Shown: in pieces, positions 24,236-32,343 of the stretch
Position numbering within the stretch: position 1 is the first letter of the stretch
Layout of the letters: each line of letters starts with the position of its first letter
Assembly (NCBI GenBank): GCA_963726575.1
Contig: CAVSCR010000005.1
Coordinates: 682,001-746,000, forward strand
Reading direction: 5' to 3'
DNA from: CAVSCR01 sp963726575
Lineage (GTDB): Bacteria; Actinomycetota; Actinomycetes; JAHEKZ01
Length of the DNA stretch: 64,000 bases
The notes under the pieces: model-generated
Told to the model about the DNA's origin: nothing
What the model saw: only the letters and a program-made list of their open reading frames with translations
The model's database searches: none
Made by a program: the position numbers and the translations under genes

Positions 24236-24643
24236 CTACACGCCTTCGGCGAGCTGGCGTGCGTACTCGTCTGCGTCGTAGCTCCCGATCGATGCCGCGA
24301 TCAGACCGTCCGAGCCGATGGTCCAGGACTCGAAGCCGTCGACGCGCACTGCGTTGCCGGTGCCACCTGGGCCGGTGTTCGTACCAGTGAACGTCCAGTG
24401 GTACTCGATCCGATCGCCGTCGACCACAAGGTCTCGGAAGTAGACCTGCATGTCGGGAAGGCCCTCGTAGAAGCTCGCAGCAACCGCCGTCAGGGCATCG
24501 CGACCCACTGCTGGCGTCCCACCGTTGATGGCGAGTGAGCCGTCGGACGCATAGTGCGCGGCCACGGCAGCCGGATCCATGCTGCACCAAGCCGCCGTGT
24601 AGTCCCGTGCGAACCTGCGAAGCTGATCCATGTCTGGTGTCAT
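24236..24643 (-). CDS. SnoaL-like (NTF2-fold) protein
   Basis: From ATG 24643 this 135-aa protein reads FARDYTAAWCSMDPAAVAAH then YASDGSLAINGG, a SnoaL/NTF2-like alpha+beta cone with the usual central DRIEYHWTFTGTNTGPGG strand region. Members act as polyketide cyclases, isomerases or unknown-function ligand binders. The start is decided by a CAGCAT hexamer 6 nt upstream on the minus strand (24650-24655). Confidence 0.88.
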   Translation of the reverse strand: MTPDMDQLRRFARDYTAAWCSMDPAAVAAHYASDGSLAINGGTPAVGRDALTAVAASFYEGLPDMQVYFRDLVVDGDRIEYHWTFTGTNTGPGGTGNAVRVDGFESWTIGSDGLIAASIGSYDADEYARQLAEGV

Positions 24644-24649
24644 GCGCAC

Positions 24650-24655
24650 ATGCTG
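24650..24655 (-). promoter_or_regulatory. Leaderless -10 CAGCAT
   Basis: CAGCAT on the minus strand sits 6 nt before the ATG at 24643, the same spacing as in the array repeats. Confidence 0.5.
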
Positions 24656-24835
24656 TCAGTCCCACTCGATCGTGCGGTGACTCTGACAGCCGGACTAGGC
24701 GGTTGGTCTCTTCGTCTACCAGGGCGACTCCGTCGATGGTGGAGCGCGCTCATCGGCGACGAACATGCGACGACCCACCGTCATCCAGACCGATGCTCGG
24801 TCAGCCAGCGAGCGAGTACCAAAGCTGACTGGTGG

Positions 24836-24841
24836 CAGACT
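24836..24841 (+). promoter_or_regulatory. Leaderless -10 CAGACT
   Basis: CAGACT lies 7 nt before the GTG at 24849. Confidence 0.4.
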
Positions 24842-24848
24842 CCGATCC

Positions 24849-25541
24849 GTGGGCGAGATCAGGGTCACGCGAGTGGACTTTGGCTACTTCGTGCGGCCGG
24901 CCGAGGAGACGGATTCCGGCTCTCCCCGGGTGGAGCCATGTCTGGGCTACCTGATCGAGCACCCCGATGGGGTACTGCTCTTCGACACCGGGATGGGGAG
25001 TCATCCTGACGTCGACGCGCACTACCGACCGCGTCGTCGTTCGCTCCCCGTAGCCATGACCGACGCTGGCCACCGCCTCGACGAAGTCACCCACGTCGCG
25101 AACTGCCATCTGCACTTCGACCACTGTGGCGGGAACCCGCTGCTCGCCGGGCTGCCCTTCTTCACCCAGGCCATCGAGCTCGCCACAGCCCGGAGCACCG
25201 ACGACTACACGCTGCCGGAGCTCCTGGACCCACCAGGTACCCACTGGGAGGAGCTGGACGGCGAGACGCAGATCTTTCCGGGCGTCACCCTCATCCCGAC
25301 GCCGGGTCATACCGATGGCCACCAGTCACTGATCGTCCGACGCAGCAATGGTGTCGTCATCGTCGCCGGACAGAGCCATGACACGGCGACGCAGTACAGC
25401 GCAGACGCTCTAGCCGTCCAGGCGCATCACGACGCGCACGGCGCGCCTCTGCCCATTGCGCCGGCGTGGATGGACCGGCTCCAACAGTTGGACCCCGTCC
25501 GTGTGGTCTTCGCCCACGACCACGCCGTGTGGGAACCCTGA
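24849..25541 (+). CDS. Metallo-beta-lactamase-fold hydrolase, N-acyl homoserine lactonase-like
   Basis: This 230-aa protein carries the metal-binding HLHFDH motif (residues 87-92), PGHTDGH (152-158) and a late FAHDH, the layout of AHL lactonases of the MBL superfamily. LLFDTGMG precedes them as expected. The usual bridging aspartate position reads AGQ rather than AGD, a variation I also associate with some related MBL subfamilies. It is cytosolic; the substrate is a lactone or ester, not fixed by sequence. The start GTG 24849 is supported by the CAGACT hexamer. Confidence 0.88.
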   Translation: MGEIRVTRVDFGYFVRPAEETDSGSPRVEPCLGYLIEHPDGVLLFDTGMGSHPDVDAHYRPRRRSLPVAMTDAGHRLDEVTHVANCHLHFDHCGGNPLLAGLPFFTQAIELATARSTDDYTLPELLDPPGTHWEELDGETQIFPGVTLIPTPGHTDGHQSLIVRRSNGVVIVAGQSHDTATQYSADALAVQAHHDAHGAPLPIAPAWMDRLQQLDPVRVVFAHDHAVWEP

Positions 25542-25581
25542 ACCCGTCTGTGATGGGCCGCTGGATCGTGCACCCGCTCGG

Positions 25582-25587
25582 TACGGT
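25582..25587 (+). promoter_or_regulatory. Leaderless -10 TACGGT
   Basis: TACGGT is 6 nt before the GTG at 25594 and fixes that start. Confidence 0.5.
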
Positions 25588-25593
25588 GGCCCG

Positions 25594-26484
25594 GTGGCGG
25601 TGAGTCGACGGGGGTTGATGCTGGGCGCGGGGGCGGCGGGAATGTTGGCCGTCGGGGGCGTGTATGAGCTGGTGGAGCACAGCGTCCTGCCGGGTCGGAT
25701 TCGACTCAACGCGTTTCTCGGCCGAGACAAGTCGCCACCAGCGGTACCAGCGGTCAAGCCCGGTCCACTGGTGAGTGGCTCGTTTCGTTCCAAGGCACGA
25801 TTGGACACTTCCGTCGGCTGGACCGTGGCCTATCCGCCGGGGTACGACCTTCACGCCGACCTTCCGGTCTGCGTCGCCCTTCACGGTCGCGACGGCACTC
25901 ATTCCTGGATGTTCGACACGTTGTCGCTCCAGTACTACCTCGCCGCTGCCGTGCAGAACCAAGGTGTGCCGCCGTTCGCCATCGCATCGGTTGACGGAGG
26001 GGCCGCCACCAACTGGCACCCGCGCGCCAACGGTGACGACCCGCGGGCGATGGTCATCAAGGAGTTCCTCCCGCTGCTCACCGGCCGTGGCCTGGTGACT
26101 GATCGGATCGGCTTATGGGGATGGTCGCTGGGTGGGTACGGCGCTTTGCTGCTGGCATCGGTGATGGGCCCGGCCGGCGTCGCGGCCGTCGTTGCTGCCA
26201 GCCCGGCACTGTGGCCCAGCTTCGCCGCCACGGAACCGGACGTGTTCGACGACGCAGCGGACTACGACCGCAACAACATCTTCACGCGGGTAACCCAGTT
26301 AGCCGGGATCCCGCTGCGCGTCGACATCGGGGACAACGACCCGTTCGATGCAGCCGTCGAGCAATTCCGGGCACAACTGACGCCGACCCCGGAAGGCGGC
26401 GTCAGTCCTGGCTTCCACGACGCCGCGTTCTGGATGCGGGTCGCGCCGGACGAGATCGCGTTCCTCGGCTCTCATCTTGCTTGA
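25594..26484 (+). CDS. Exported alpha/beta-hydrolase (esterase-like)
   Basis: This 296-aa product begins AVSRRGLMLGAGAAG, a twin-arginine-like or Sec signal anchor. The catalytic fold shows LPVCVALHGRDGTHSWMFD (oxyanion region), the nucleophile elbow GWSLGG, an acid in DIGDNDPFD and a histidine in SPGFHDAAFW. It is related to the esterase D/antigen-85-like family. It is probably exported to act on an acyl ester outside the membrane; the substrate is unknown. The stop overlaps the convergent DUF1990 gene by 13 bp. Confidence 0.88.
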   Translation: MAVSRRGLMLGAGAAGMLAVGGVYELVEHSVLPGRIRLNAFLGRDKSPPAVPAVKPGPLVSGSFRSKARLDTSVGWTVAYPPGYDLHADLPVCVALHGRDGTHSWMFDTLSLQYYLAAAVQNQGVPPFAIASVDGGAATNWHPRANGDDPRAMVIKEFLPLLTGRGLVTDRIGLWGWSLGGYGALLLASVMGPAGVAAVVAASPALWPSFAATEPDVFDDAADYDRNNIFTRVTQLAGIPLRVDIGDNDPFDAAVEQFRAQLTPTPEGGVSPGFHDAAFWMRVAPDEIAFLGSHLA

Positions 26485-27017
26485 CGGCCGCCGTCGGAGC
26501 CATCCGCCAGAGCTCGTAGGTAGGCGTCGGTCGTGCGGGACTGGACGCGACGAGCGACCGGTCCCCCGAGGCGGGCCAGCCACGTGGCTGGCGCAGAGAA
26601 CGCCGTGATGTGGGCCGTGACGGACCCATCGTCGGCGAGTTCGACGACGAATAACTCCTCACCACTTTCCGGGTGCCCGGGCAAGGTTCCGTAGGCGAAA
26701 CCCTGACGGTGGGGCTCGTCGACCACGTAGACGACCCGGCATGGAGCGGTGATGGCGAACGGCCCCTTGCGGATCCGGAGCAGCACAACCGCATCTGGTG
26801 TCGCCTCCATCGACGAAGCCGTCACTTCCAAGCCGGCGAGTTCGTGCATGCGCCAGGTCGTGAGCTCCGTCGCTTGCAGGAACACCGGGCGACCGGTGCC
26901 CAGGAGTCGGCGCGCCTCGGCAACGTGATAGCGAGGCGGCGCAACCCCTGCTGTCTGCCCGACCGCTGGGTAGGTCAGGTGCATCCGCTCCAGGCGTCGA
27001 ACCGTCGTTCCCTCCAT
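26472..27017 (-). CDS. DUF1990 family protein
   Basis: From ATG 27017 the 181-aa product matches the DUF1990 pattern: MHLTYPAVGQTAG, YHVAEARRLLGTG, APCRVVYVVDEPHRQGFAYG and the signature TLPGHPESGEE, then AFSAPATWLARLGGPV. Members are widespread in actinobacteria, have an SRPBCC-like fold and have no established reaction. It is divergent from the GTG-started membrane gene at 27157. The minus frame is open further upstream but shows no family similarity there. Confidence 0.9.
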   Translation of the reverse strand: MEGTTVRRLERMHLTYPAVGQTAGVAPPRYHVAEARRLLGTGRPVFLQATELTTWRMHELAGLEVTASSMEATPDAVVLLRIRKGPFAITAPCRVVYVVDEPHRQGFAYGTLPGHPESGEELFVVELADDGSVTAHITAFSAPATWLARLGGPVARRVQSRTTDAYLRALADGSDGGRQAR

Positions 27018-27156
27018 GTGCAGACGCGTCACGCGCCCAGTCTGCTCGAGCGTCGGCGGCGAGAGCTCTGGGGTGTCGCTGGGGTCCGCCCCTGATGCCG
27101 GAGGTGACGGTTCCGGGCGACCGTGAGCTCTGAGAGTTCCGGAAGGAGGTGGCCTC

Positions 27157-27891
27157 GTGAACCCGATGCTCCTGATGGTGATCGGCCTCGCGATGACGGT
27201 GGGCACCGCGGCGTTGGAGCGCCGAGCACGACATGGTGGGGACGCGCCCGCTGACGCCGATGCCAGCCGACACGTGCCCGAGCAGGTCAACGACGTGGAG
27301 CCGTTCGTCCTTCGAGGCCGACTCCTGGCCGCCCACCGCACCGCAACGATTGTCAACGGGCTCCTCGGACTGACGATGGTGACCACCGCCGTCGCCTGGT
27401 TCATGGACGGCGGCGAGGTCGTGGCGTTCGTCGTCCTGATGATCGGTGGCTGGTTGGGCCTGGACGCGATCGGCCGGGTCTGGGCTTTGAACGGCATCCA
27501 GATGAAGGCGTGGCGATCCGCACCGGCAACCATCTGGACTGCGACCGTGGACGACGACGACGAGGACTACGAAGGATTCATCGGCAGCTTGCAACTCACG
27601 TTGACCCGAGACGGGGACGGGGCCACAGCTGGCGATGGGGCCCGCGAACGTGAGCTCCGTGGTTGCTTGGTTCGCTTCTTCCCACGGACCGCGCAGAGCG
27701 CATCCGCGTGGAATGGCCGCACGGTGATCCTGCTCGAGTCGGCCCACGGCCAGGTCATCGGCAGCGTCCCCGGACGTCGGCTCTACCACGCCTCTTCGTT
27801 TGGCGGTTGGCCACGCTCGCGGATCTGGGATCCCGATGCTCGCGCGAACGGGACAGCGCCCGTCGTGGATCGCAAGGAGGAGGGCTGGTGA
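27157..27891 (+). CDS. Membrane protein, unknown function
   Basis: This 244-aa product starts with GTG behind a GGAGG ribosome-binding site. An N-terminal hydrophobic segment (MLLMVIGLAMTVGTAALE) is followed by two helices (ATIVNGLLGLTMVTTAVAWF and VVAFVVLMIGGWLGLDAIG). A cytosolic or external C-terminal domain of about 120 residues contains an acidic DDDDEDYEG stretch. No family was recognised. Confidence 0.75.
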   Translation: MNPMLLMVIGLAMTVGTAALERRARHGGDAPADADASRHVPEQVNDVEPFVLRGRLLAAHRTATIVNGLLGLTMVTTAVAWFMDGGEVVAFVVLMIGGWLGLDAIGRVWALNGIQMKAWRSAPATIWTATVDDDDEDYEGFIGSLQLTLTRDGDGATAGDGARERELRGCLVRFFPRTAQSASAWNGRTVILLESAHGQVIGSVPGRRLYHASSFGGWPRSRIWDPDARANGTAPVVDRKEEGW

Positions 27892-27991
27892 CGGCGCCCC
27901 TGGGCGGCTGTCGACGGTCCGATTTGGGTCTAGTCTCCGGCTCGAGTCCAGCCGGATTGTGTGATCACCGTTGTCAGGTGGGAGGCCTGGT

Positions 27992-28828
27992 ATGAGTACG
28001 ACCCTTCGGCGCAGCCTGTTGGTTGCAGTCACCTGTGTCGCTGCCGCGTTCGGCGCGTCGGGCGCTGCTTCGGGCGCCGCATCGGCTGCCACTGACTCGA
28101 CGCTTCCGGTCTGGACCAAGCTCCCGACGACGACGGTCCAGATCGGGGCCGAGCTGAATACCTACGTCGACCCTGACTGCGGCAACTCATGGCTGCCAGT
28201 AACCGCGTCGTGGCAAGCCGTTGATCGCGAGTCCGGGATTCGCAACTACGTGCAGCAAGAACCCTGGGTTGACCCGAAGAACATCGGCAAGACCACCAGC
28301 ATGCCGTTGATCGTCTACGACGACAGCGCGCCGTGTGGTGGCGGTAGTTCAGAGTCGTGGTTCTGGGCGGTCAATGGCGCCGGCTTGGCCGGCCCGATGG
28401 CGTACTGGAACGAGAACCGGCTCAGTGTGATGGAGGACAACTCCGGCCGGTTGACGTTTCGAGGACCCTGGTCGCAGTCGAACTGCACCTGCTGGTCTGG
28501 GGGCACCAGCGAGAAGACAACAGCTGGCGGAGCTTCGGTTCTGTACCGGTTCTCCGATTCGGGCAACTACTACACGGTCGCACTCGTCATGGCAAAGGGG
28601 CCGGACCGCGGACAGGCAACGATCTATGTGGACGGAGTCAGCCAGGGACGTGTTGACACGTATAGCGAGACCCGAATCAACCGAACTGTCGTGTGGCGAC
28701 AGGTGGTCACGCCGGGTACCCACCACGTCCGGGTGGTGAACCTCGCAACGCCTGGGCACGCCCGCATCGACATTGACGCATTCCTCGAGGTCCGCCGAGA
28801 CTCGGTCCTCCAATCGCCTCCGACCTAG
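27992..28828 (+). CDS. Secreted protein, unknown function
   Basis: From ATG 27992, behind GGAGG, this 278-aa product has a Sec signal (RRSLLVAVTCVAAAFGASGA followed by an Ala/Ser-rich cleavage region). The mature chain is beta-rich, with SESWFWAVNGAGLAGPM and YRFSDSGNYYTVALVMAKG segments, a C-TCW cysteine pair and a final THHVRVVNLATPGHARIDID segment. It resembles extracellular adhesion or carbohydrate-binding jelly-roll modules, without a firm family assignment. Confidence 0.8.
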   Translation: MSTTLRRSLLVAVTCVAAAFGASGAASGAASAATDSTLPVWTKLPTTTVQIGAELNTYVDPDCGNSWLPVTASWQAVDRESGIRNYVQQEPWVDPKNIGKTTSMPLIVYDDSAPCGGGSSESWFWAVNGAGLAGPMAYWNENRLSVMEDNSGRLTFRGPWSQSNCTCWSGGTSEKTTAGGASVLYRFSDSGNYYTVALVMAKGPDRGQATIYVDGVSQGRVDTYSETRINRTVVWRQVVTPGTHHVRVVNLATPGHARIDIDAFLEVRRDSVLQSPPT

Positions 28829-29234
28829 ACAGAGCCATCCGCCGCCGTCGCTTCGGGCGGCGGTTGGAGGATCTTGGCGACGATCTCAACCAAGTTCCCG
28901 TGCGGGTCGCTCAACAGTGCGTTGCGGTTGTTGTTCCCCGTGTCGTGGGGCGTCTGAACAACGAAGACCCCCGCGGTCTCGAGGTCCGCGAAGGCCACAT
29001 CGAGGTCGTCAGTCCACACGACGAGGACCATGGCCCGACTCGCTGGTGTCGCGTCGACCCCGTGGACGACTTTGGCTGCCTGCACCGATCCGAGGCCGAG
29101 GGTGACGCCGTTCAGCTGAAGCTCGACATGATCCGGCGTCCCCGCGCGAGGTGTCCGGAACGTCTCCTCGAATCCAAGGAGGTTGCGTAGAACCGTAGGG
29201 ACGCCTCGATGTCGCGCGTGTAGAGGTTGACCAT
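28825..29234 (-). pseudogene. VOC-family (glyoxalase-like) gene with a frameshift
   Basis: ATG 29234 opens a frame reading MVNLYTRDIEASLRFY, the usual start of a VOC protein. The rest of the domain (NLLGFEETFRTPRAGTPDHV, a TLGLGS strand, SDPHGNLVEIVAKILQ) is in the neighbouring minus-strand frame down to 28825. One missing base near 29185-29190 (after the RFY codons) would join them into about 137 aa. VOC members are metal-dependent dioxygenases, glyoxalases or drug-binding proteins. Decay or sequencing error; its stop overlaps the convergent gene by 4 bp. Confidence 0.75.
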
Positions 29235-29339
29235 GAGGGACTGGAACACGACTAATTGGGCTACTCCGAGTACGTCGGTCGCCTGGTTGCAGTCCCAACA
29301 GGTGTCTGGGGACGTACCGTGAGGCGTTCCAAGGCGGCA

Positions 29340-29645
29340 TCACACCTCGCCGAGGATTCGCGCTCGCTCCCTCGCGTGCTCCTCGTCCGTGATGGTTCCA
29401 TCCGCGAGCAGCCGGTCGATCTCGCCCAACCGTCCCTTCGGGTCAGCCGGAGCCAGGAGCTGGGAGTTGCGCGCAGCCGCCATGAGCTGGATGTCCCCCG
29501 CCATCGGGTCCAGGCCAGAGCGTTTGGCGACCCTCCAGCGGTGCACCAGGGCCACGAACGTGAAGATGAAGAAGGCTGCCATCAACACGACGACGACCGC
29601 GAAAAAGAACACGAACCCCGTCGGTATCCCGCTGTCCGTGAACAT
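29340..29645 (-). CDS. SHOCT-domain membrane protein
   Basis: This 101-aa product has one N-terminal membrane helix (FVFFFAVVVVLMAAFFIFTF) and a C-terminal SHOCT domain (LGEIDRLLADGTITDEEHAR). SHOCT domains are short helical C-terminal modules thought to mediate oligomerisation. A GGGGGGAG ribosome-binding site precedes ATG 29645 on the minus strand. Probably an envelope-associated protein. Confidence 0.85.
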   Translation of the reverse strand: MFTDSGIPTGFVFFFAVVVVLMAAFFIFTFVALVHRWRVAKRSGLDPMAGDIQLMAAARNSQLLAPADPKGRLGEIDRLLADGTITDEEHARERARILGEV

Positions 29646-29737
29646 AGCTCCCCCCTCGGCCCCACTTGCGCTGCCGGGCTCACCCTAGAGCCCCGACCGG
29701 GTCCCGAAGGCCTCTTCACCTGCGCATCGCGGGCACT

Positions 29738-29743
29738 TAGTCT
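29738..29743 (+). promoter_or_regulatory. Leaderless -10 TAGTCT
   Basis: TAGTCT is 6 nt before the ATG at 29750. Confidence 0.5.
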
Positions 29744-29749
29744 GCCCAG

Positions 29750-30220
29750 ATGACCGACACGAACCGTCACCCCATCCGGCGCGCTGCCGGCTTCAGCCTC
29801 TTTCTCCTTGCGATCCCGATTGCGACGTTCGCCGCGAGTCGGATAGTGAAGCGTCGCCTCGAGTCCGGAGACGCCGAGTCCGACGACATGCGCCGCGTCG
29901 CCCTCATGGGGGGTGTCGACATGGAAGTGACGTCGAGGGCTCTGCGCCACGCGAGGTTCGATGTGGCCATGGGCGGCGTCGCAGTCGACCTGACGCGCGC
30001 CGAGCTGGCTCGCGACGGGGCCACGATCGAGGTCTTCGGCGCCATGGGTGGCATCGATGTCAAGGTCCCGGCGACCTGGTTCGTGACGGCGGAGTCGGAC
30101 GGCCGCAGTACCGCGCTCAACGTCGACGTCACTCCCGAGGACGAACTCGCCGACGACGCGCCGCGGCTGCGGGTGATCTCGCACGCGCGCATGAGCGGGG
30201 TCAACGTCGAAGCTGTGTGA
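29750..30220 (+). CDS. LiaF-like membrane protein
   Basis: This 156-aa product has one membrane helix (AAGFSLFLLAIPIATFAASR) and a C-terminal repeat-like beta domain (VALMGGVDMEVTSRAL, VAMGGVAVDLTRAEL, AMGGIDVKVP) of the LiaF/YvqF C-terminal type. Such domains are found in cell-envelope stress proteins and form parallel beta-structures. The stop overlaps the next start (GTGA), so it is coupled to the C45 peptidase-like gene. Role in envelope stress sensing is inferred from the family. Confidence 0.82.
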   Translation: MTDTNRHPIRRAAGFSLFLLAIPIATFAASRIVKRRLESGDAESDDMRRVALMGGVDMEVTSRALRHARFDVAMGGVAVDLTRAELARDGATIEVFGAMGGIDVKVPATWFVTAESDGRSTALNVDVTPEDELADDAPRLRVISHARMSGVNVEAV

Positions 30221-31308
30221 TCGACATGGACGCAAAGCAGAAGCCACTGCGGGTCTCGGGTCATCCGTTCCAACGCGGTGCCCTCATGGGCGAAGCGTTC
30301 GCTGAGGCCGTTGGGCACTCGGTGGCGTTCAACCGCCGATATCTCGCTTCGCACGGGGTGAGCCCCGGTGCGCTCGATCAGCTTCTGGCTCCGTATCTCG
30401 ACGCGTCGATCCGGAGGATGCCTCACCTCGTCGACCAGATCCGCGGCATGGCTGACGGCGCCGGTCAGCCGTTCACGGATCTCTTCTTCGCGAATGCCTT
30501 CGAGGAGGTGTACGGCGTCGTCGAACTGGCGACCCCGTCCCCCGTACCGTTGGAGCGCTGCACCGACGTCGTCCTCCGCAGTTCCGAGGGAACACTGCTG
30601 GGTCACAACGAGCAGTGGTACGCCGGCGACGACGGAGCGGTCGGCCTGGTCCTGGACGTCTCGGACGACGGTCCGGCGGTGTTGGCTCCCGTCGTTGCGG
30701 GGACCCTGCCGTTGGTCGGGATGAACGAGCACGGGGCCGCGTTCGGGACTATGTCGTTATCTGCTACCGATGAGAGAGCGGGGATTCCGCGCGCATTGGT
30801 GGCACGGGGACTGCTCGAGGCGGCGGACCGAGACGATGCCCTCCGGCTCGCCGCACCGGACGGTCGGGCAGGGGGCTACTCCTACCTATGCGTCTTCCCG
30901 GGCGGAGACGTCTGCGTGATCGAGACGACGGCCACCACGGCAGCTCTCCTCGATATCGCCGTTCACACGAACCACGCGCTCGATCCGGCGGTGGCGGTGG
31001 CGACCTGCGAGCCCTCGTCGGGCAGCCGTTCCCGACTGTCGCGCGCCCAAGAGTTGGCGCCGCAGACCGACGCCACCGTCGAGGGGCTGACCGCCTTGCT
31101 CGCCGATCACGGCGCGGGTGACACTGACGGTCAGGACATCTGCGTCCACCCGGACCCCGCACTGGCCGACGAAGGTTCGACCATCCTGTTCTCGATGATC
31201 TGTGCGCCCGAGACGCGCTCGATGTGGCTAGCCTCCGGTCAGCCGTGTACTGCAACCTTCGAGCCCGTCGAGTCGTTCGACGTCACAGCTGACCGTAAGC
31301 GCCCGTGA
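30217..31308 (+). CDS. C45-type autoproteolytic acyltransferase/hydrolase (AAT-like Ntn-hydrolase)
   Basis: This 363-aa protein resembles the acyl-coenzyme A:6-aminopenicillanic-acid acyltransferase (C45) family. An N-terminal segment precedes the probable autocleavage site before Cys115 (PLERCTDVVL), followed by GTLLGHNEQWYAGDDGAVG and the MNEHGAAFG segment typical of the family. Autocleavage would expose an N-terminal Cys nucleophile acting on an amide. Start GTG 30217 overlaps the previous stop; ATG 30226 is an alternative. Its end overlaps the convergent PPOX gene by 26 bp. Confidence 0.85.
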   Translation: MIDMDAKQKPLRVSGHPFQRGALMGEAFAEAVGHSVAFNRRYLASHGVSPGALDQLLAPYLDASIRRMPHLVDQIRGMADGAGQPFTDLFFANAFEEVYGVVELATPSPVPLERCTDVVLRSSEGTLLGHNEQWYAGDDGAVGLVLDVSDDGPAVLAPVVAGTLPLVGMNEHGAAFGTMSLSATDERAGIPRALVARGLLEAADRDDALRLAAPDGRAGGYSYLCVFPGGDVCVIETTATTAALLDIAVHTNHALDPAVAVATCEPSSGSRSRLSRAQELAPQTDATVEGLTALLADHGAGDTDGQDICVHPDPALADEGSTILFSMICAPETRSMWLASGQPCTATFEPVESFDVTADRKRP

Positions 31309-31696
31309 CCTGCAGCGTCGCGATCAGGCGCTGCTCCGCGACCATGGCCCGCCGATAGTCGTCCCAGTCAGGGTGCTCGCCGTTGGCAGCGCGGTAGTAC
31401 GCCACGAGTGCATCGGCGGTCGCGTCGTTCGGCTCGGCGGTCACGGGGCTCAGGGAGACCGTGCCGTCGAGGACGGCGTAGCGCCAGAAGGACGAGTCGG
31501 TGACGTGGATGCACACGCGAGAATCGCGCGCCATGTTGCGGGTCTTCGCCCGGTCCGCCGTGGTGGACACGATCAGCGTCGGGCCGTCCACCACGTAGAG
31601 GACGTTGGACACCTGGGGTCGGCCATCTGCCCGGATCGTGACCAGCGTCCCCTTGTGGCCCTGGGCAGCGAACTCGAGCGCTTCGGCAATCTCCAC
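31283..31696 (-). CDS. PPOX-class F420-dependent (pyridoxamine oxidase-like) protein
   Basis: From GTG 31696, behind GGAGG, this 137-aa protein has the split-barrel pattern GTLVTIRADGRPQVSNVLYV, DRAKTRNMARDSRVCIHV and SSFWRYAVLDGTVSLS, typical of the actinobacterial PPOX family that binds F420 or FMN. It probably acts as a small flavin/deazaflavin reductase. An F420 reductase gene in the same window (50923-51615) supports presence of F420 in this organism. Confidence 0.88.
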   Translation of the reverse strand: MEIAEALEFAAQGHKGTLVTIRADGRPQVSNVLYVVDGPTLIVSTTADRAKTRNMARDSRVCIHVTDSSFWRYAVLDGTVSLSPVTAEPNDATADALVAYYRAANGEHPDWDDYRRAMVAEQRLIATLQVTGAYGQL

Positions 31697-31766
31697 GGCA
31701 CCTCCTGCACCGGATTCGGGCGGATGACCCCCTCGAAACCTCCACAAAACAAGGACAACGAGTGAA

Positions 31767-31814
31767 TTCCTCCACTCTTATGGAAGCGTCGACTCGTTGC
31801 TTCCAATGGAGGAA
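31767..31814. terminator. Hairpin after the minus-strand 94-aa gene
   Basis: TTCCTCCA (31767-31774) pairs with TGGAGGAA (31807-31814), and TGGAAGC (31781-31787) with GCTTCCA (31799-31805), separated by a bulge. It starts about 10 bp after the stop at 31824 on the minus strand. Confidence 0.55.
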
Positions 31815-31823
31815 CGCCAGCGG

Positions 31824-32108
31824 CTAGTAGCTCTGCTCCTCGACCACCTCGAAGATGCGGGAGGTCGGTGACACGATGACGCCGCTCGGGACGCTCTGCC
31901 ACACCTTGCCCATCGCGTCGAGCAGGACCTGAGCTTGCTCCTGGGTGTCGAAGGCCAGCTCGATGCAGATGAGCTTGGGGTCATCGGTGGCCCGCGAGAC
32001 GTAGTGACGTCGAACGCCTTTGCCCGTTCGATCCACGGGGTCGCTGTCGAACATCTGCTTCCAGCGATCGAAATCGTCCGATGAATGCTCAATACGTAGG
32101 ACGAACAT
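31824..32108 (-). CDS. Small ABM-like (dimeric alpha/beta barrel) protein
   Basis: From ATG 32108, behind GGAGG, this 94-aa protein starts MFVLRIEHSSDDFDRWKQMF, then VDRTGKGVRRHYVSRATDD and LICIELAFDTQEQAQVLLDA. This fits the antibiotic-biosynthesis-monooxygenase/dimeric ferredoxin-like barrel pattern. Members bind small ligands or oxidise aromatics; a specific activity cannot be given. Single gene flanked by two hairpins. Confidence 0.75.
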   Translation of the reverse strand: MFVLRIEHSSDDFDRWKQMFDSDPVDRTGKGVRRHYVSRATDDPKLICIELAFDTQEQAQVLLDAMGKVWQSVPSGVIVSPTSRIFEVVEEQSY

Positions 32109-32197
32109 GCACACCTCCGGGTCGGGGTGACAGCGTGCGCAGACCCACGCCACCGGCGTCAAGGGGCGCGGGTCGCCGTTCATGACCCCCGGAACGG

Positions 32198-32244
32198 TTC
32201 TGTAAGAGCAGGAGCAACGCTTCATTGCTCCTGCTCTTACAGAA
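32198..32244. other. Perfect 20-bp inverted repeat in a divergent intergenic region
   Basis: TTCTGTAAGAGCAGGAGCAA (32198-32217) is exactly complementary to 32225-32244 around a 7-nt loop. It lies upstream of both flanking genes (start 32108 on minus, start 32344 on plus), so it is not an ordinary terminator for either. No U-tract was seen. An operator, a structured leader or a small RNA are open options. Confidence 0.8.
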
Positions 32245-32343
32245 GCAACGCCGCAGTGCTCCCACTCGGGGCGAGGGGGTGGTGAGGCGCGGAGCGTCGG
32301 TGGGGTCGGGTGTACTGGAGGGGTGGCGGCTCGGAGAGGTCCG

